This document shows, one piece after another, positions 32,676 to 43,195 of a DNA stretch of 64,000 nt (the first letter of the stretch is position 1; the number at the start of each line of letters is the position of its first letter). The translations under genes and the position numbers were made by a program. The notes under the pieces are model-generated. The model was given only the letters and a program-made list of their open reading frames with translations. It was not told where the DNA came from and ran no database searches. The stretch is from Platanthera guangdongensis. Its lineage: Eukaryota; Streptophyta; Magnoliopsida; Asparagales; Orchidaceae. Location: NCBI GenBank assembly GCA_039583875.1, contig CM077164.1:67301628-67365627 (forward strand), given 5' to 3'.

Positions 32676-33121
32676 TGAAAACCGCCCGCCACTTCCCAAA
32701 ACCCCGAGGTGATAAGGGGGGACGGGGGTCTCCAATCGCCTGAGCGATGTGGGACTAACCCCAACCCACCGGGATATTCCGCCACACAAGGGGGCCCACC
32801 GGGGTCAACACCCGTGGAACGCAATGGGGAAAGCAAACATGTGGTCCCACACACATGTGTCCTGCTGCTAATATAATTCAACACACCCCCGCAGCAGACA
32901 ACCTGCCTCTGATACCATTGAAAACCGCCCGTCACCACACATCTTCCGATGTGATGGTAAGAGATGAACACAAAGGATCGCCTTACAAGCAGGCTAACCC
33001 CAACCACAGGACCGCGGGGATTTCCGCCACACAAGGGGGCCCACCGGGGTCAACACCCAGATCCATGGGGAAAGCCCAAAATGCGGTCCCACACACATGT
33101 GTCCTGCTCTAATATAATCCA
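32676..33121 (-). mobile_element. TRIM (miniature LTR retrotransposon) inside Gypsy-2 RNase H
   Basis: Two direct repeats of about 204 bp, 32,676-32,880 and 32,919-33,121, both start TGAAAACCGCCCG and end TAATATAATYCA. They flank only 38 bp. That spacer holds a reversed purine tract (ACACACCCCCGC) and a reversed PBS (CTCTGATACCA), which is all a TRIM needs. CCTTTG lies on both sides as a likely target duplication, one base off the left LTR edge. The outer halves of the two LTRs differ strongly. The insertion interrupts RNase H after VYGAKV. Confidence 0.8.
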
Positions 33122-34830
33122 CCTTTGCACCATAAACATAATGCCGCCATATTTTCAACGCAAAAATTACCGCCGCCAACTCCAAGTCGTGGACGGGGTA
33201 ATTCCTCTCATGAGGCTTCAACTGTCTAGACCCAAAAGCTATCACCTTCCCATGTTGCACCAAAACGCAACCCAAACCGCATCCCGATGCGTCACTGAAG
33301 ATCTAAAATCCCTCGGTCCCTTGCGGTAGGCTTAGGATTGGAGCCGCCATTAGTCTCTCCTTCAGTGTCTCAAATGCTTGACTACACTCTTGAGTCCACA
33401 CAAACTTATGATCTTTACGTGTGAGTGAGGTGAGGGGTAGAGCTATCCGCGAAAAATTCTCCACGAACCTCCTGTAGTACCCGACTAGTCCAAGAAAACT
33501 TCGGACCTCCGCCACGGTCCTCAAAACCGGCCAATCTCTAATGGCTTCAACTTTTGTTGGGTCCACTGCCACCCCTTCCCCACTAATCACGTGTCCCAAA
33601 AATGCCACCTTCTCCAACCAGAACTCATTTGGAGAATTTTGCATACAACTCATTCTCCCTCAACACTTGCAGAACCACTCTCAAGTGGGTCTCATGCTCC
33701 ACTTGCGATTTGGAATACACCAAAATGTCATCAATGAAGACAACCACAAAAGAATCCAAGTATTCCCGAAATACCCGATTCATAAGATCCATGAACACAG
33801 ATGGTGCGTTCGTCAGCCCGAACGACATCACCGTAAACTCAAAGTGTCCATACCTTGTACCAAAGGCAGTCTTGGGTATGTCCTCATCCCGAATTCGCAA
33901 CTGATAATAGCCTGACTTCAAGTCCAATTTTGAATACACCACTGACCCTACCAATTGGTCGAACAAGTCATCTATCCGAGGAATCGGATACTTATTCTTG
34001 ACGGTCAATTTATTCAGCTCTCGGTAGTCAATGCATAGCCGCATGCTACCGTCTTTCTTCTTTACAAACAACACCGGCGCACTCCACGGTGAAGAACTGG
34101 GTCTGATATACCCTTGCTCCAACAATTCCTGCAACTGTACTTTAAGTTCAGCCAACTCCTTTGGTGCCATCCTAAACGGAGGACGTGACACCGGCCTAGC
34201 CTCCGGCACTAACTCGATCGAGAAATCGATCTCCCTCCGAGGAGGCGCTCCAGGAAGTTCATTCGGAAATACATCCTTGAACTCTGCCACTACGGGCACT
34301 TCATCAATAGACAGCTGGGAGAGACGAACCTCCAATAACGCTACAAGCGCTACACCACCCTGGTTAACCGCCCGCACCAACTGCATGGCCGAAATCAGGG
34401 AACAGGACCACTCCACAAAGGCCCTCAAATTTGACTTCTGTCTGCCCTTTTCTCCTTAAGGTCACCACCTTAGAAAGGCAATCAATACTGGCGCGCTGCT
34501 CTGCGAGCCAGTCCATGCCCAAAATGACATCGAACTCCACCAATGACAAAATCGCCGCTACCAAAACGAAGTCAACTCCGTCTAGCTCCCAACAGATGCG
34601 CCCTTTGACCCCGGTGGTCATGGATGACCCATTGGGCATGCGCACTTTCAACTCCGCGTCCGCCGAGAAAGACTCAACTCCTATTCTCCGGATGAAGCTC
34701 TCCGCAAGAAAGGAGTGCGATGCTCCCGTATCAAACAATACCCTAGCGGGGTATCCGGAAACTAACACGAAGCCTACAACATAGACATCACACAAAAGTC
34801 TAAAAGGATGAAGCACAAAATTTAAACTTA
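33122..34830 (-). pseudogene. Gypsy-2 protease-RT-RNase H, frame-shifted
   Basis: Protease shows VLFDTGASHSFL near 34,730. RT runs from about 34,250 with [17 protein letters not shown] and the catalytic FIDDILVYS near 33,720. Near 33,644 a missing base turns KFSKCEFW into a stop, and homology continues in the next frame ([10 protein letters not shown]). Another break lies near 33,303 (QGTEGF). RNase H continues at 33,275 ([12 protein letters not shown]) and is then cut by the TRIM, resuming for about 200 bp left of 32,676. The D-T-G and F-I-D-D motifs are intact. Confidence 0.85.
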
Positions 34831-36012
34831 AATTTTCTTCATACCTGTCACCACATCGGTCTGGCGGATCGCTTCTTGCTGTCCAAGGTTGTAAGCCCTT
34901 GGTTGCACCGGTTGGAACCGAGAAGCGCTCGACTCCGCCATCTTTCCTTTCTCTGCAGCACTGGGGCCGGAGCGCACAGTCTGCTCCTGCTTTGCCTCTT
35001 GCCCCGCTCCTCCTTGAGGACAAACACGAACTATGTGCCCCACCTTACCGCAGTTGTAGCACGTCGGCGGTCCCCTAGAGTGTGAACCTCCAGACGTCCA
35101 ATTGCTCTTCTCACCGGATCTGGAAGGGTGAGGCTTCTTCCTCCACCTACTCCCTTCAGACTTTCCATGAGATTGGGAAGGCTTCCCTTCCCCTTGCTTG
35201 GGAGTAAAACCCTTACGGCGTTGGGTTCGCTCCAAATCACTTTCCAAAATCCTGGCAGCCTCAACTAGTTCATTGAATCCGGCTCTCTACATGGAGATGA
35301 GGGGTTGTCTCAAATTCTCCCTCAGCCCCTGGTAGAAGAGGTTATCCCTCTCTACATCATCTGCCATAGTCGTTCCCGCGTAACGACCCAAACGGGTGAA
35401 CTCCTGCACGTACTCATCTACTGTCTTGTCTCGCTGCATTAAATGCAGAAATTGCCTCTGAAGGGCCAAGCGTGTAGAAACTGGAATATACCTCTTTAGG
35501 AAAGCATCCCCAAACTCTTCCACCGACGGAGTGCGTCCCGGGAACTGGCGGCCGCTATGGCTCACCCACCATAACTTGGCATCTCCTTCCAACATGAAAG
35601 CCGCATACTCAGCTTTCTTTTCCTCTGACGTCTCTGCCGCCCTTAAAAGCTCTTGAATGCGAACCCACCAGTCCTCCGCATCCGTTGGCGTACCCACTCC
35701 CTTGAATGACGGGGGATGGAAACTCAGGAAGTACTTCATGTGTCGGTCTCCATGTCCGACAACCGCCCTTTCCGCCAAAGGCTCTACTCGCCTGGCCTCT
35801 CCGCCTGGCACGGCAGTCGCCGTGTCCGGTGTGGCAGGGGTTGCCACCTGAGCTGCTGCTGCAGCCTGAGCTGCCACCATCGCTTCTGCAAGCATGCGGC
35901 AGAAGTCGGCCGGGTTTACGCCCGTGCCCAAAAGACCTGGAGCAGTAGCACTGCTCGCCGAAAGCTCTTCTCTTGCTCTCGACGTTCCCGCCTCGTTGCT
36001 TGCACTCTTCAA
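34828..36012 (-). pseudogene. Gypsy-2 gag
   Basis: The ATG at 36,012 opens a retrotransposon-gag protein. The core (YAAFMLEGDAKLWW, EFTRLGRYAG) lies at residues 100-240. A TAG at 35,287 interrupts it; homology then continues to a complete knuckle, CYNCGKVGHIVRVC, near 35,045. The frame ends at 34,828, where a shift leads into protease. A second ATG-proximal region at 36,012-36,125 is leader next to the PBS. Confidence 0.85.
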
Positions 36013-36125
36013 GAAACAAGAAACAAGGATTCAGTCTCAAATCTCAAGACTTAAACATAAGAACACTCATGGTCCCGCGTTACTCTTATGTGGATAACTT
36101 CTCTACGCTTTGACCTTGAACCTAA

Positions 36126-36141
36126 CCTGGCTTTGATACCA
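36126..36141 (-). other. Gypsy-2 primer binding site
   Basis: The minus strand reads TGGTATCAAAGCCAGG, an initiator-Met PBS with one G-to-A difference, three bases from the 5' LTR. Confidence 0.88.
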
Positions 36142-36144
36142 AAT

Positions 36145-38720
36145 TGTAACACCTCCCCTGTAATGAACGTATAATATGAGTCCGGCCGGAGCCCCACAAC
36201 ATACGTACACCACAGCTTTAGTATTAAAAGTTAATATAGCTACCCACACTCAAAACCCTTTGCATAACACAGCGGAAACAAAACAAGACTAAAAGTTATC
36301 CACCACTAAAGAGTAAAACAAATGGCCTTAAGGCCTTACATCAAGTGTCCAAAAGAAAATAATACATCAATCATGAATGTGCTCAGCACTCCTAGTCTAC
36401 CTCGGCATGCAAGCCGGACAACAAGAGTCTCAAACATAACATCTCATAAGTAGGGCTACAAAAGAGAAAAACACTTCATGAGGCTTAGGCCTTTCTGGCC
36501 GGCGAGCTAGCTCCTGCATGCGATCCTTGCCCTGAAAAATTTATTAGTAACGTGGGTCAGCAAAGGCTGACCTCAAACTGTGCAACAACACATCTCCTCC
36601 TGGCCGCCCCTAACGGACCCCGGGGTACCCCTCCAACCTGCAAGTTAGCACTTCGTAGGCAATAATCGTAAGCAAGAAAAGCAACTATGGAAAACAGGCT
36701 TGGATGTCACATACATCATACATGTTCTTTACTGGTTGAGCATAATATAAAAAGGGCCTACTTATGCAATCATGTATGCAATAACCTGAGTTTCACCCAA
36801 GGCACCCTAACTCGTATGCATCTAGCACATCATCACATCATATGGGTGCTCATCGATTCCCCATTGACATAAAGCCGCAAACAAAGGGGTCACCATTTCC
36901 CCCAACGGCTCACAGGTCGCCTCATGGAATTCTTGTCAAGCCCCCACCCGCTCAAGGTCTTAAACCCGGGCTTGCCTACAAGCTCTGACGTCTCATGTCA
37001 GGATTACAACAAACACAAAACTGACCGATTCTAAGAAGCCTTGCCGGACCCCACCCGCTCATGACCTCATTGCCCGGGCTTGTCCCCATGCTTGACATTC
37101 TCGTCAGTCACACAGAAGGGGACTAGTCTCGCCGGGACACTCTCCACACATGACGTGAACGTCACGGGATAACCAGCCGACCACGGAGACCTAGCCACGC
37201 CTTGGCACAACACAAACCAAGACAAATCCACCCTAGTCCCTCATTTGTACTGCAGCGTTTCCGCGCATCAAGGAAACCATCTCCAACTCACGCGGAGCTA
37301 ACCTTGTCCACCAAGGAAAACATCTACCGCCACGAGGAGCTAACCCTGGTCCGGTTCCGACTACACGTGCTCACTCGAGAAAAAGGGGAAAACATCACCA
37401 CATCACAAACGACATCTTGCCGCAACGGAATCTCTACGAATCCTTAGCGTTTTTATGCAACATCACCGAGTCGGACTAACGGTCGCGACAACGGCTTCAC
37501 CCACCATGCCTAATCCACTAACGGAGCGGATCTCTAATGCAAAAATATGCCGGGGACGGACTCAATCAACCCGGAGGTTCCTCTTGAACCTTGACAAACC
37601 AAAACCCCTCTCATTTGAGAGTTTGATGCCCAAAAACTAGAAAAAGAAAAAATAAATGATGCTAAGACATGCATCCTAAGACCGAGAGGAGAAGTGTCGT
37701 TACCTTCCGACTCCTCTTCCTTGCCATGGCAAAATAGCCGGATGAAAACCTTCGCAACGATCTAAGCTTCACGGATCAGGACTCGGCTCGCGATTTGGAG
37801 CACCGAAACCCCTCCTACAGCCCAAACTCTCCTTCTCCTTCTTCCTTGTTCTCACTTCTCTCTAGATCTTTAGTAAGAGAAAGCTTGGAGAAGAATGAGG
37901 GTTTTCAACCCTATTCTCGGACTTAACTCCCCAAGAACCGTCCTGAACCGTCAGATCCTAAAATCTGGGAAAGAATGACCACGATCCGCCTGGAAAATAA
38001 AAGACCTGGGCCGAACACGGCCTGACACACGCCCGTGTCCAGGGCCGTGTGCCTCATTCGCCGTCTCGAATCGACGCGCCTGGAACAGCACACGGGCATC
38101 CGACACGCCCGTGTTCAATCCGACACGCCCGTGTCCGCAGTGACACGGCCGTGTGCCTCCATCGACACGGCCCCGAAACCAACCCGAAAGGTGACACGGC
38201 CTGGGACACGCCCGTGTCCCAAGCCGTGTGCCAAGTCTCGACACCCGTCGACAGGCTTTGTGTCGACACCGCGGAAAAACGTCGAGCGAAGATCGTCGAC
38301 CAAGCGGGACACGCCCTGTGACACGCCCGTGTCACAGGCCGTGTACCCCAGTCTCGACACTCGTCGAGCGAAAGTGTCGATACCCCGGGCCGAGTGACGA
38401 CACGGACTCGACACGCCCTGCGACACGCCCGTGTCGCAGGCCGTGTGCTCTACTCTTGACACATTGTCGAGCGAGAGTGTCGACACTTGGGCCGAGTGTC
38501 GACACGGCCTCGACACGCCCTGCGACACGCCCGTGTCGCAGGCCGTGTGCCCTACTCTCGACACATTGTCGAGCGAAAGTGTCGACACTTGGGCCGAGTG
38601 TCGACACGGCCTCGACACGCCCTGCGACACGCCCGTGTCGCAGGCCGTTTTCCTCCTGCCAGAAACCCAAAAATTTTCCAGAACTGCAGACTGACCCTCT
38701 TGCAAAACTGGGGTGTTACA
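36145..38720 (-). repeat. Gypsy-2 5' LTR
   Basis: This 2,576-bp copy is next to the PBS. It differs from the 3' LTR by scattered substitutions and small indels in the palindrome block (for example one GTGTCGACAC is GTGTCGATAC here). Confidence 0.95.
38260..38607. promoter_or_regulatory. GTGTCGACAC array in Gypsy-2 U3 (5' LTR)
   Basis: This is the second copy of the array, with five perfect palindromes and two mutated ones. Spacing and intervening CGACACGCCCGTGTCG hairpins match 30,456-30,803. Confidence 0.85.
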
Positions 38721-38727
38721 CAAGTAC

Positions 38728-39665
38728 TCTCGACAACTTTCAGCTACTTTGTCGAAACGTCTCGTGAAGTCCAAATATCTCACACAAGTTCTCTCCCAAG
38801 TTGTTTCGACTGGTTCGTCGAGTGGTCCGGAGAGTTCACATGATGTCTCGACAAATTTGGACTTAAGCAGATTTTCGTTCAGTTTCGTTTTCATTTTTAT
38901 GGCTCCAAAATTAGGGCTTCTGGCATGTACAGTACACGTGGACGGTAGAACGAAGTTCAAAATCGAGCTGTTAGAGATGAATCGTCTATAAATATTTGAG
39001 GGTTATTTCAAAAAACCCTAATCGTGTTCTAATTTTAAATTGCCATAAACGTTCAAAAATTCAAAATTGTTTTTCACGAAGATCTTTGTCGCCGACAACT
39101 CTTCCGATCCGCGGTTCCTCCTAAAAAGAAAGACTCGATCGATCTCCAGGTTTCAGATTCACATACGTTAAGAGATCAGTCGTTTCTCAGATCAGATCTG
39201 TACTCTTAATTTCAGATTCTTCTTCAAGATTTCAATCAAAGCGTTCAAGCAACGAAGAAACATTATATTTTCAGATCTGAGACAAAGAGTTTCTTTTCAA
39301 ACAATAATTTTCTTATTGGTTTGTAGGAAGTTTGTCTTCCGAGTTTTTGTAGATTCTTATTGAAGGATCGAGTGTAGGGGAAGTTGTTCTCTGAGATTGT
39401 AGGAGTTGTACACTCCTAGTGTAAGATTATTTAATCTGAGATTTGCTGAAGTAGTCGAGTTTATCCCGAAGTGCTGGATAGGCGAGGCGGGACAGTGGAC
39501 GTACTCATTTTGGAGAACCACTATAAATCCTTGTGTCTGTGCTGTGCTTTGCTTATTCTCTCGTTCCGTGCACTTTTTTTACTAGATTTTTATTCCGTTA
39601 TAAGCCACATGATTCATCTATTCACCCCCCTCTAGGTGATTTATGTTGACAACTTGATACTTTCA
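38728..39665 (+). repeat. Copia-1 3' LTR, second part (U3 end, R, U5)
   Basis: This continues 16,906 after removal of the nest. The first 150 bp still carry TCGTCGAG/TCTCGACAA words. A TATAAATA box at 38,987-38,994 is the LTR core promoter. The R region (GGAGAACCACTATAAATCC near 39,510) and the terminal CACCCCCCTCTAGGTGATT match the Copia-2 LTR. It ends TACTTTCA at 39,665, giving a full LTR of about 1.54 kb. A short MAPKL-starting open frame at 38,900 echoes the aORF-2 start but is otherwise unrelated. Confidence 0.85.
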
Positions 39666-41258
39666 TACATCATCTATTTCCTTATAGTTTCATTTCAAGT
39701 ATTTATTGGTCTACTCCTCCCTCATCTAACATGCTAACATGCCCGGTGACTAGACTCTCACAACGCCAAACAGGTGCCTCTAATGATCTCCTTTGTACGT
39801 GTCCAAATCATCTTAGTGGAGCTTGTCACATCTTCTCTGCAATTGGTACTCCGACAAACAACAAAGAGGAAAAACACGTGGAACCGTAAGCGAAAGAAAG
39901 CAACTAAAAATAACGAGTGTTCTGTGACCTGCTCTAGATGCAGAGAACCTGAGATTATGTGGTTCAAAGAATTTCTGAAAATTGATCCTAGTGACAGATC
40001 ATCCTTTCTCATGGTCAATATTAGTAAAATGCTATAATTTGTTCCATATGGTAACTGATTCTGATTTAATTGGATGTAAACGTGAGGAAAAGTAGAACAT
40101 ACAACATTTTGTGCATTTTGTTATCCTATTCATTGAAGCAATTGGAAGTACAACTATTTTGAAGACATTTCTTATGCCCTTTAATTTGAATTTAATTTTG
40201 AAACGATTAGTTGATTTTTTTTTATTTTCCTTTGTTAAATAGCCGAGGCAAGGTAGGACCAATGACATATTATCATGTTAGTATGATATCGATAATGTCT
40301 TGTTAATTCTTTGTAAATTATTAATGCCATTTTTTGTTACTCCTTTCAACATATTTTTATGTTAGTTTCTATGTTCTGATCCTTCTGTTTACCTCCAGCA
40401 AGAGAAGCTCGAAAAGGAACGAGAGATCATCAGAATGAGAGAAGAATTATTGGCTCGAGGAAAAGAGGACTCTCTTGCATAGTAATCCTGGTTAGTTTTG
40501 TTGGGTGGCCAGACTTCTTCCTCATGTTTTTTTTATCCGGCCTTTTATTATGGTGCTGCTAATAAATGCCTGAAGATTGTCGTTGATGGTCTTTTCAGAA
40601 GCACAAACACTTTTTTATCCTATATTTCTATTTGAATATTTTTATGTGTACTACATAAACGCAATAATTTTGCTCCATGGTGGCACATAGTTACTGCGGT
40701 TGAAATTTAGATTAGAAATCTTATATTACAAGAGATTGTATAGTATAATATCCACATCGCATGATCGTAGAACCTCACTGGTGCTTTAACTTTAGAGGAC
40801 CTGATGTAAACCAAGATTCAAAGGTTTTTAAGTTAAATGCATTTGTCATCTTGATCAAATTTAGCAATGCTTGCATCCTCGTTAAACAATAAAAGAAGGC
40901 AATCCATATATGTTTGTAATACTCATTTAAGGACCTAACAATCGACTTTAATCAACACCATGAATATTCATTCACAAGCATACAAGTAAAAGACGAGTGT
41001 TTTCAAATTTACGACAAATTTAAGAATGAAAATTAGGGTAAACTGACAACTCATTATGAATTTGTAGACCAACTAAATAATGCATAAAACAAATAATAAC
41101 GATAAGCAAGCAGGAGATGGGAGTAGCCTGTTATCTCTTGCACCCTATACATGCAAAACCACATGCACAACTAATATACAAAATGCTTGACGAAATAATC
41201 TTAGAATGCTGCAACTGCATCAACGTTCCCTGAATCTGCACCATGAAAAAAAGATCCA
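39666..41258. other. Unassigned AT-rich DNA right of the Copia-1 nest
   Basis: No transposon protein is visible in this 1.6 kb. Two short open stretches (39,730-39,890 and 39,940-40,037, plus strand) have fairly ordinary codon make-up but no recognised domain. With the possible exon at 40,399 they may be fragments of one captured or decayed host gene. The remainder is AT-rich without repeats. Confidence 0.3.
40399..40482 (+). pseudogene. Possible terminal exon of a host gene fragment
   Basis: A good splice acceptor (a T-rich stretch then ACCTCCAG) precedes 28 codons ending in TAG. The peptide is highly charged and helical (QEKLEKEREIIRMREELL) and ends EDSLA. No upstream exon could be joined with confidence and the family is not recognised. 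It could equally be chance in AT-rich DNA. Confidence 0.3.
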
Positions 41259-41488
41259 GGCTCCGCTTGTTTCAGCGTTTTTTCTCCATTGGCGGCGGGG
41301 GAAAAACGCTTGTGTTGAAAAAACATGTTTTGTAAAAAGTGTAAAACTCTTTTCTCCATTCCCAATGCTCTAAAGTGTCATTTTTGGTCGTCATTGCCAA
41401 AGCTGCCCCTCCGTCAATTCCCACCACTCCATTCCCACTGCTCTCACTGCTAATGCTCCAAATCACCACCGTAGAAACAAACAGAGCC
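41259..41488. mobile_element. Possible hAT-like MITE
   Basis: GGCTCCGCTTGTTTC at 41,259 is matched by the inverted GAAACAAACAGAGCC ending at 41,488, with two mismatches in 15. The 230-bp interior has no coding capacity. No clear 8-bp target duplication was found. Confidence 0.45.
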
Positions 41489-42330
41489 CTAAACACCAAA
41501 AAATTAATGATTTGTTTGTTTATGCTAAACAACCTAAAGAACAACAAGAAGAGCAACTAAACTATTTAAATCTCGTACCCTTCCAATGAGATCAAAACAA
41601 GTTGAAACACCATTGCCGGTGTAATCTTCGTTGGCCATTTCTTCCTGTGTTCATGAAGCGGAAATAAATTTAGCATCACCGTGTAGGTTGATCAATAATG
41701 GTGGTTATATAATTACAAACCTCGCCAATAGAACTGCAAATGGAAGGAGGAAGACGACGCCCACGAAGGTTCCGACGACGACAAGGAAGACTAGGTTGAG
41801 CCCCAAAACTAGGATTCAAATGAGGAAGATGGTGTAGAAGCTAGGAACGCCTTCCAGGCTTCCACAACCACCGACCCGATGATGAGGGAGATCCTCAAAC
41901 CATGAAGGCAACACCATGGTAAAATCAAAAGGGGATTTTCCCACCGGGATTATATCCACAGAACAAATCGCCCCAAACAGTCCAAGTGTCTAACACTTGA
42001 GTCTCTTCGTCAATGTGTTCTGTTCGGTTATTCGGTGGAGTGGTTGACCTGCCACAATTTTTCAAAACTAAACATTACTTCAATGTCGTTCTCCACACCA
42101 GACTAAGAATTAGTCTCTGCAATCTTTTGATCTATTATAGACTCGAAGGATGGTACAAAAGTAATTTTAGAAATATGCTAGTTAACTTATTAGCAATTTG
42201 TTGTGATATCTAAATTAAGTAACCCATTGGCCAGGTAAGAGTAAGGTTTGGCTACTCACGACAGAGTGTTCCAAACTTTAAATCAAAGTTAAGCATGATA
42301 TAGTAAAGGAACCAAAATGAATTGAGCATT
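41489..42330. other. Unassigned sequence left of the satellite
   Basis: No recognised gene, repeat or transposon domain is visible in this 0.8 kb. Short open frames at 41,631-41,837 and 42,013-42,213 have no family resemblance. The last ~60 bp may already be degenerate satellite. Confidence 0.3.
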
Positions 42331-42374
42331 TATAATAAATGTTTAAGGTCAAGACATTTCACTAACATACTACT
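42331..42374. repeat. Satellite, left fragment (cut by Tat-3)
   Basis: The words AATGTTTAAGGTCAAGACAT and CACTAACATACTACT match the unit seen from 54,419 on. Joined across the Tat-3 insertion with one CTACT copy, the unit continues. Confidence 0.7.
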
Positions 42375-43017
42375 TGTTGAAACCGAAACTCGGCTTCCTG
42401 TGGAGCTCGCCCCTTGGGGAAGGGGGTGGTCGCGCGCCTACTTTGTTCCTGCAAGAAAAACGACGAAAGCAAGGAGAAACCGACCCAAGGGCTCGGCAGG
42501 GAGGTCCCACCACAAACCCGGAAGATCTCAGAGCGCTTCCCCTCCTTAGCCTGAAGCCGAGCTAAGGTACCCTCAGAAAGCACTTAGAGATTTTGGGGAG
42601 AGGAGTACAGGGAGAACCTGCTTTCTGGGGTACCCCTTGGGTCCTATTTATAGCTTTTGAAATCCGGACTGCCAATAACCAAAATAACTGACCTGAAATT
42701 ACCAGAAAACCCTCGGCTGGGTCTGCCAACAGCCAGACTCCGCTGTTTTGAAGTGCTATGGGCAGACCAGCAGGGGTAAAACAGTAAAAAGTACCTCTGA
42801 CCCCCAGGGGAGCTGGGACCCCTGGCCACCTCGGCATGCTCTGCTCGCCCGCTGCCGCTGAGCTCCACTGCGAGGGCGCGAGCTGCAGCCCGCTTGGCTG
42901 CTGTTCCCGATCTCTGGCCGACGGATGCCGAGCTCAGCCTCGCCCCTGCCGCTGCCGAGCTCGCCTGCTGTTGCCGAGCTCCCCTGCGACCTTGCTCGCC
43001 GGACACGGGGTTGTACA
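42375..43017 (-). repeat. Tat-3 3' LTR
   Basis: A minus-strand TATA (CTATAAATAGG) lies at about 42,643-42,653. The U3 is therefore 42,655-43,017 and is rich in GAGCTC and GCGAGC words. The antisense gene A promoter lies about 120 bp beyond its outer-facing U3 end. Confidence 0.96.
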
Positions 43018-43035
43018 CAATCCCCGCTCTTTTCG
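43018..43035 (-). other. Tat-3 polypurine tract
   Basis: The minus strand reads CGAAAAGAGCGGGGATTG up to the 3' LTR start. Tat-4 has the same sequence at its 3' LTR (63,981-63,997). Confidence 0.85.
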
Positions 43036-43135
43036 AGCTTGTCAAAAAGCTCGGAAAGAAACATCCAACCCGAAGTGTGCGGCGAGCTCTGGCTGGCGAG
43101 TTGGAGGGAATCTTCTGGTGGGGGCCACCTGCGGC

Positions 43136-43144
43136 TATATATAT
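43136..43144 (+). promoter_or_regulatory. TATA box of Tat-3 antisense gene A
   Basis: TATATATAT lies 52 bp before the ATG at 43,196, in a GC-rich stretch where such a run is conspicuous. The U3 of the 3' LTR lies immediately upstream and faces the other way. Confidence 0.6.
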
Positions 43145-43195
43145 GCACCTGCTCTGCTGCCTGGCTCTTGCCATTCCCCCTGCTGCCTTGCCAAG

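Larger units (their letters stand above)
28347..38720 (-). mobile_element. Gypsy-2, Ty3/gypsy chromovirus (Tekay/Del-like)
   Basis: LTRs 28,347-30,909 and 36,145-38,720 begin TGTAACACC and end GGTGTTACA. The target duplication CAAGT lies at 28,342-28,346 and 38,721-38,725. Coding is on the minus strand. The gag, protease, RT, RNase H, integrase and a chromodomain can be read in order with several frame changes. The RT box is FIDD. A TRIM has inserted in RNase H. The insertion point is 3 bp outside Copia-2, inside the AGTAC duplication. Confidence 0.96.
9820..39665 (+). mobile_element. Copia-1, old SIRE-type Ty1/copia element, host of the nest
   Basis: Plus-strand remnants follow the order gag, protease, integrase, RT, RNase H, an extra 3' gene, then a 3' LTR. 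Its first part (5' LTR and early gag) lies beyond the Harbinger, left of the window. The 3' LTR begins TGTTGGG at 16,308, is split by Copia-2 and Gypsy-2, and resumes at 38,728 to end ...ACTTTCA at 39,665. Removing the nested elements with one copy of AGTAC restores a continuous LTR. The position of the extra gene and the two-knuckle gag fit the SIRE/Maximus lineage. Confidence 0.85.

Noticed and set aside
32676..33121. Cassandra-type TRIM with 5S rRNA promoter
   Set aside because: I looked for 5S-like box A/box C sequence in both LTRs and did not see it; it is left as a generic TRIM.
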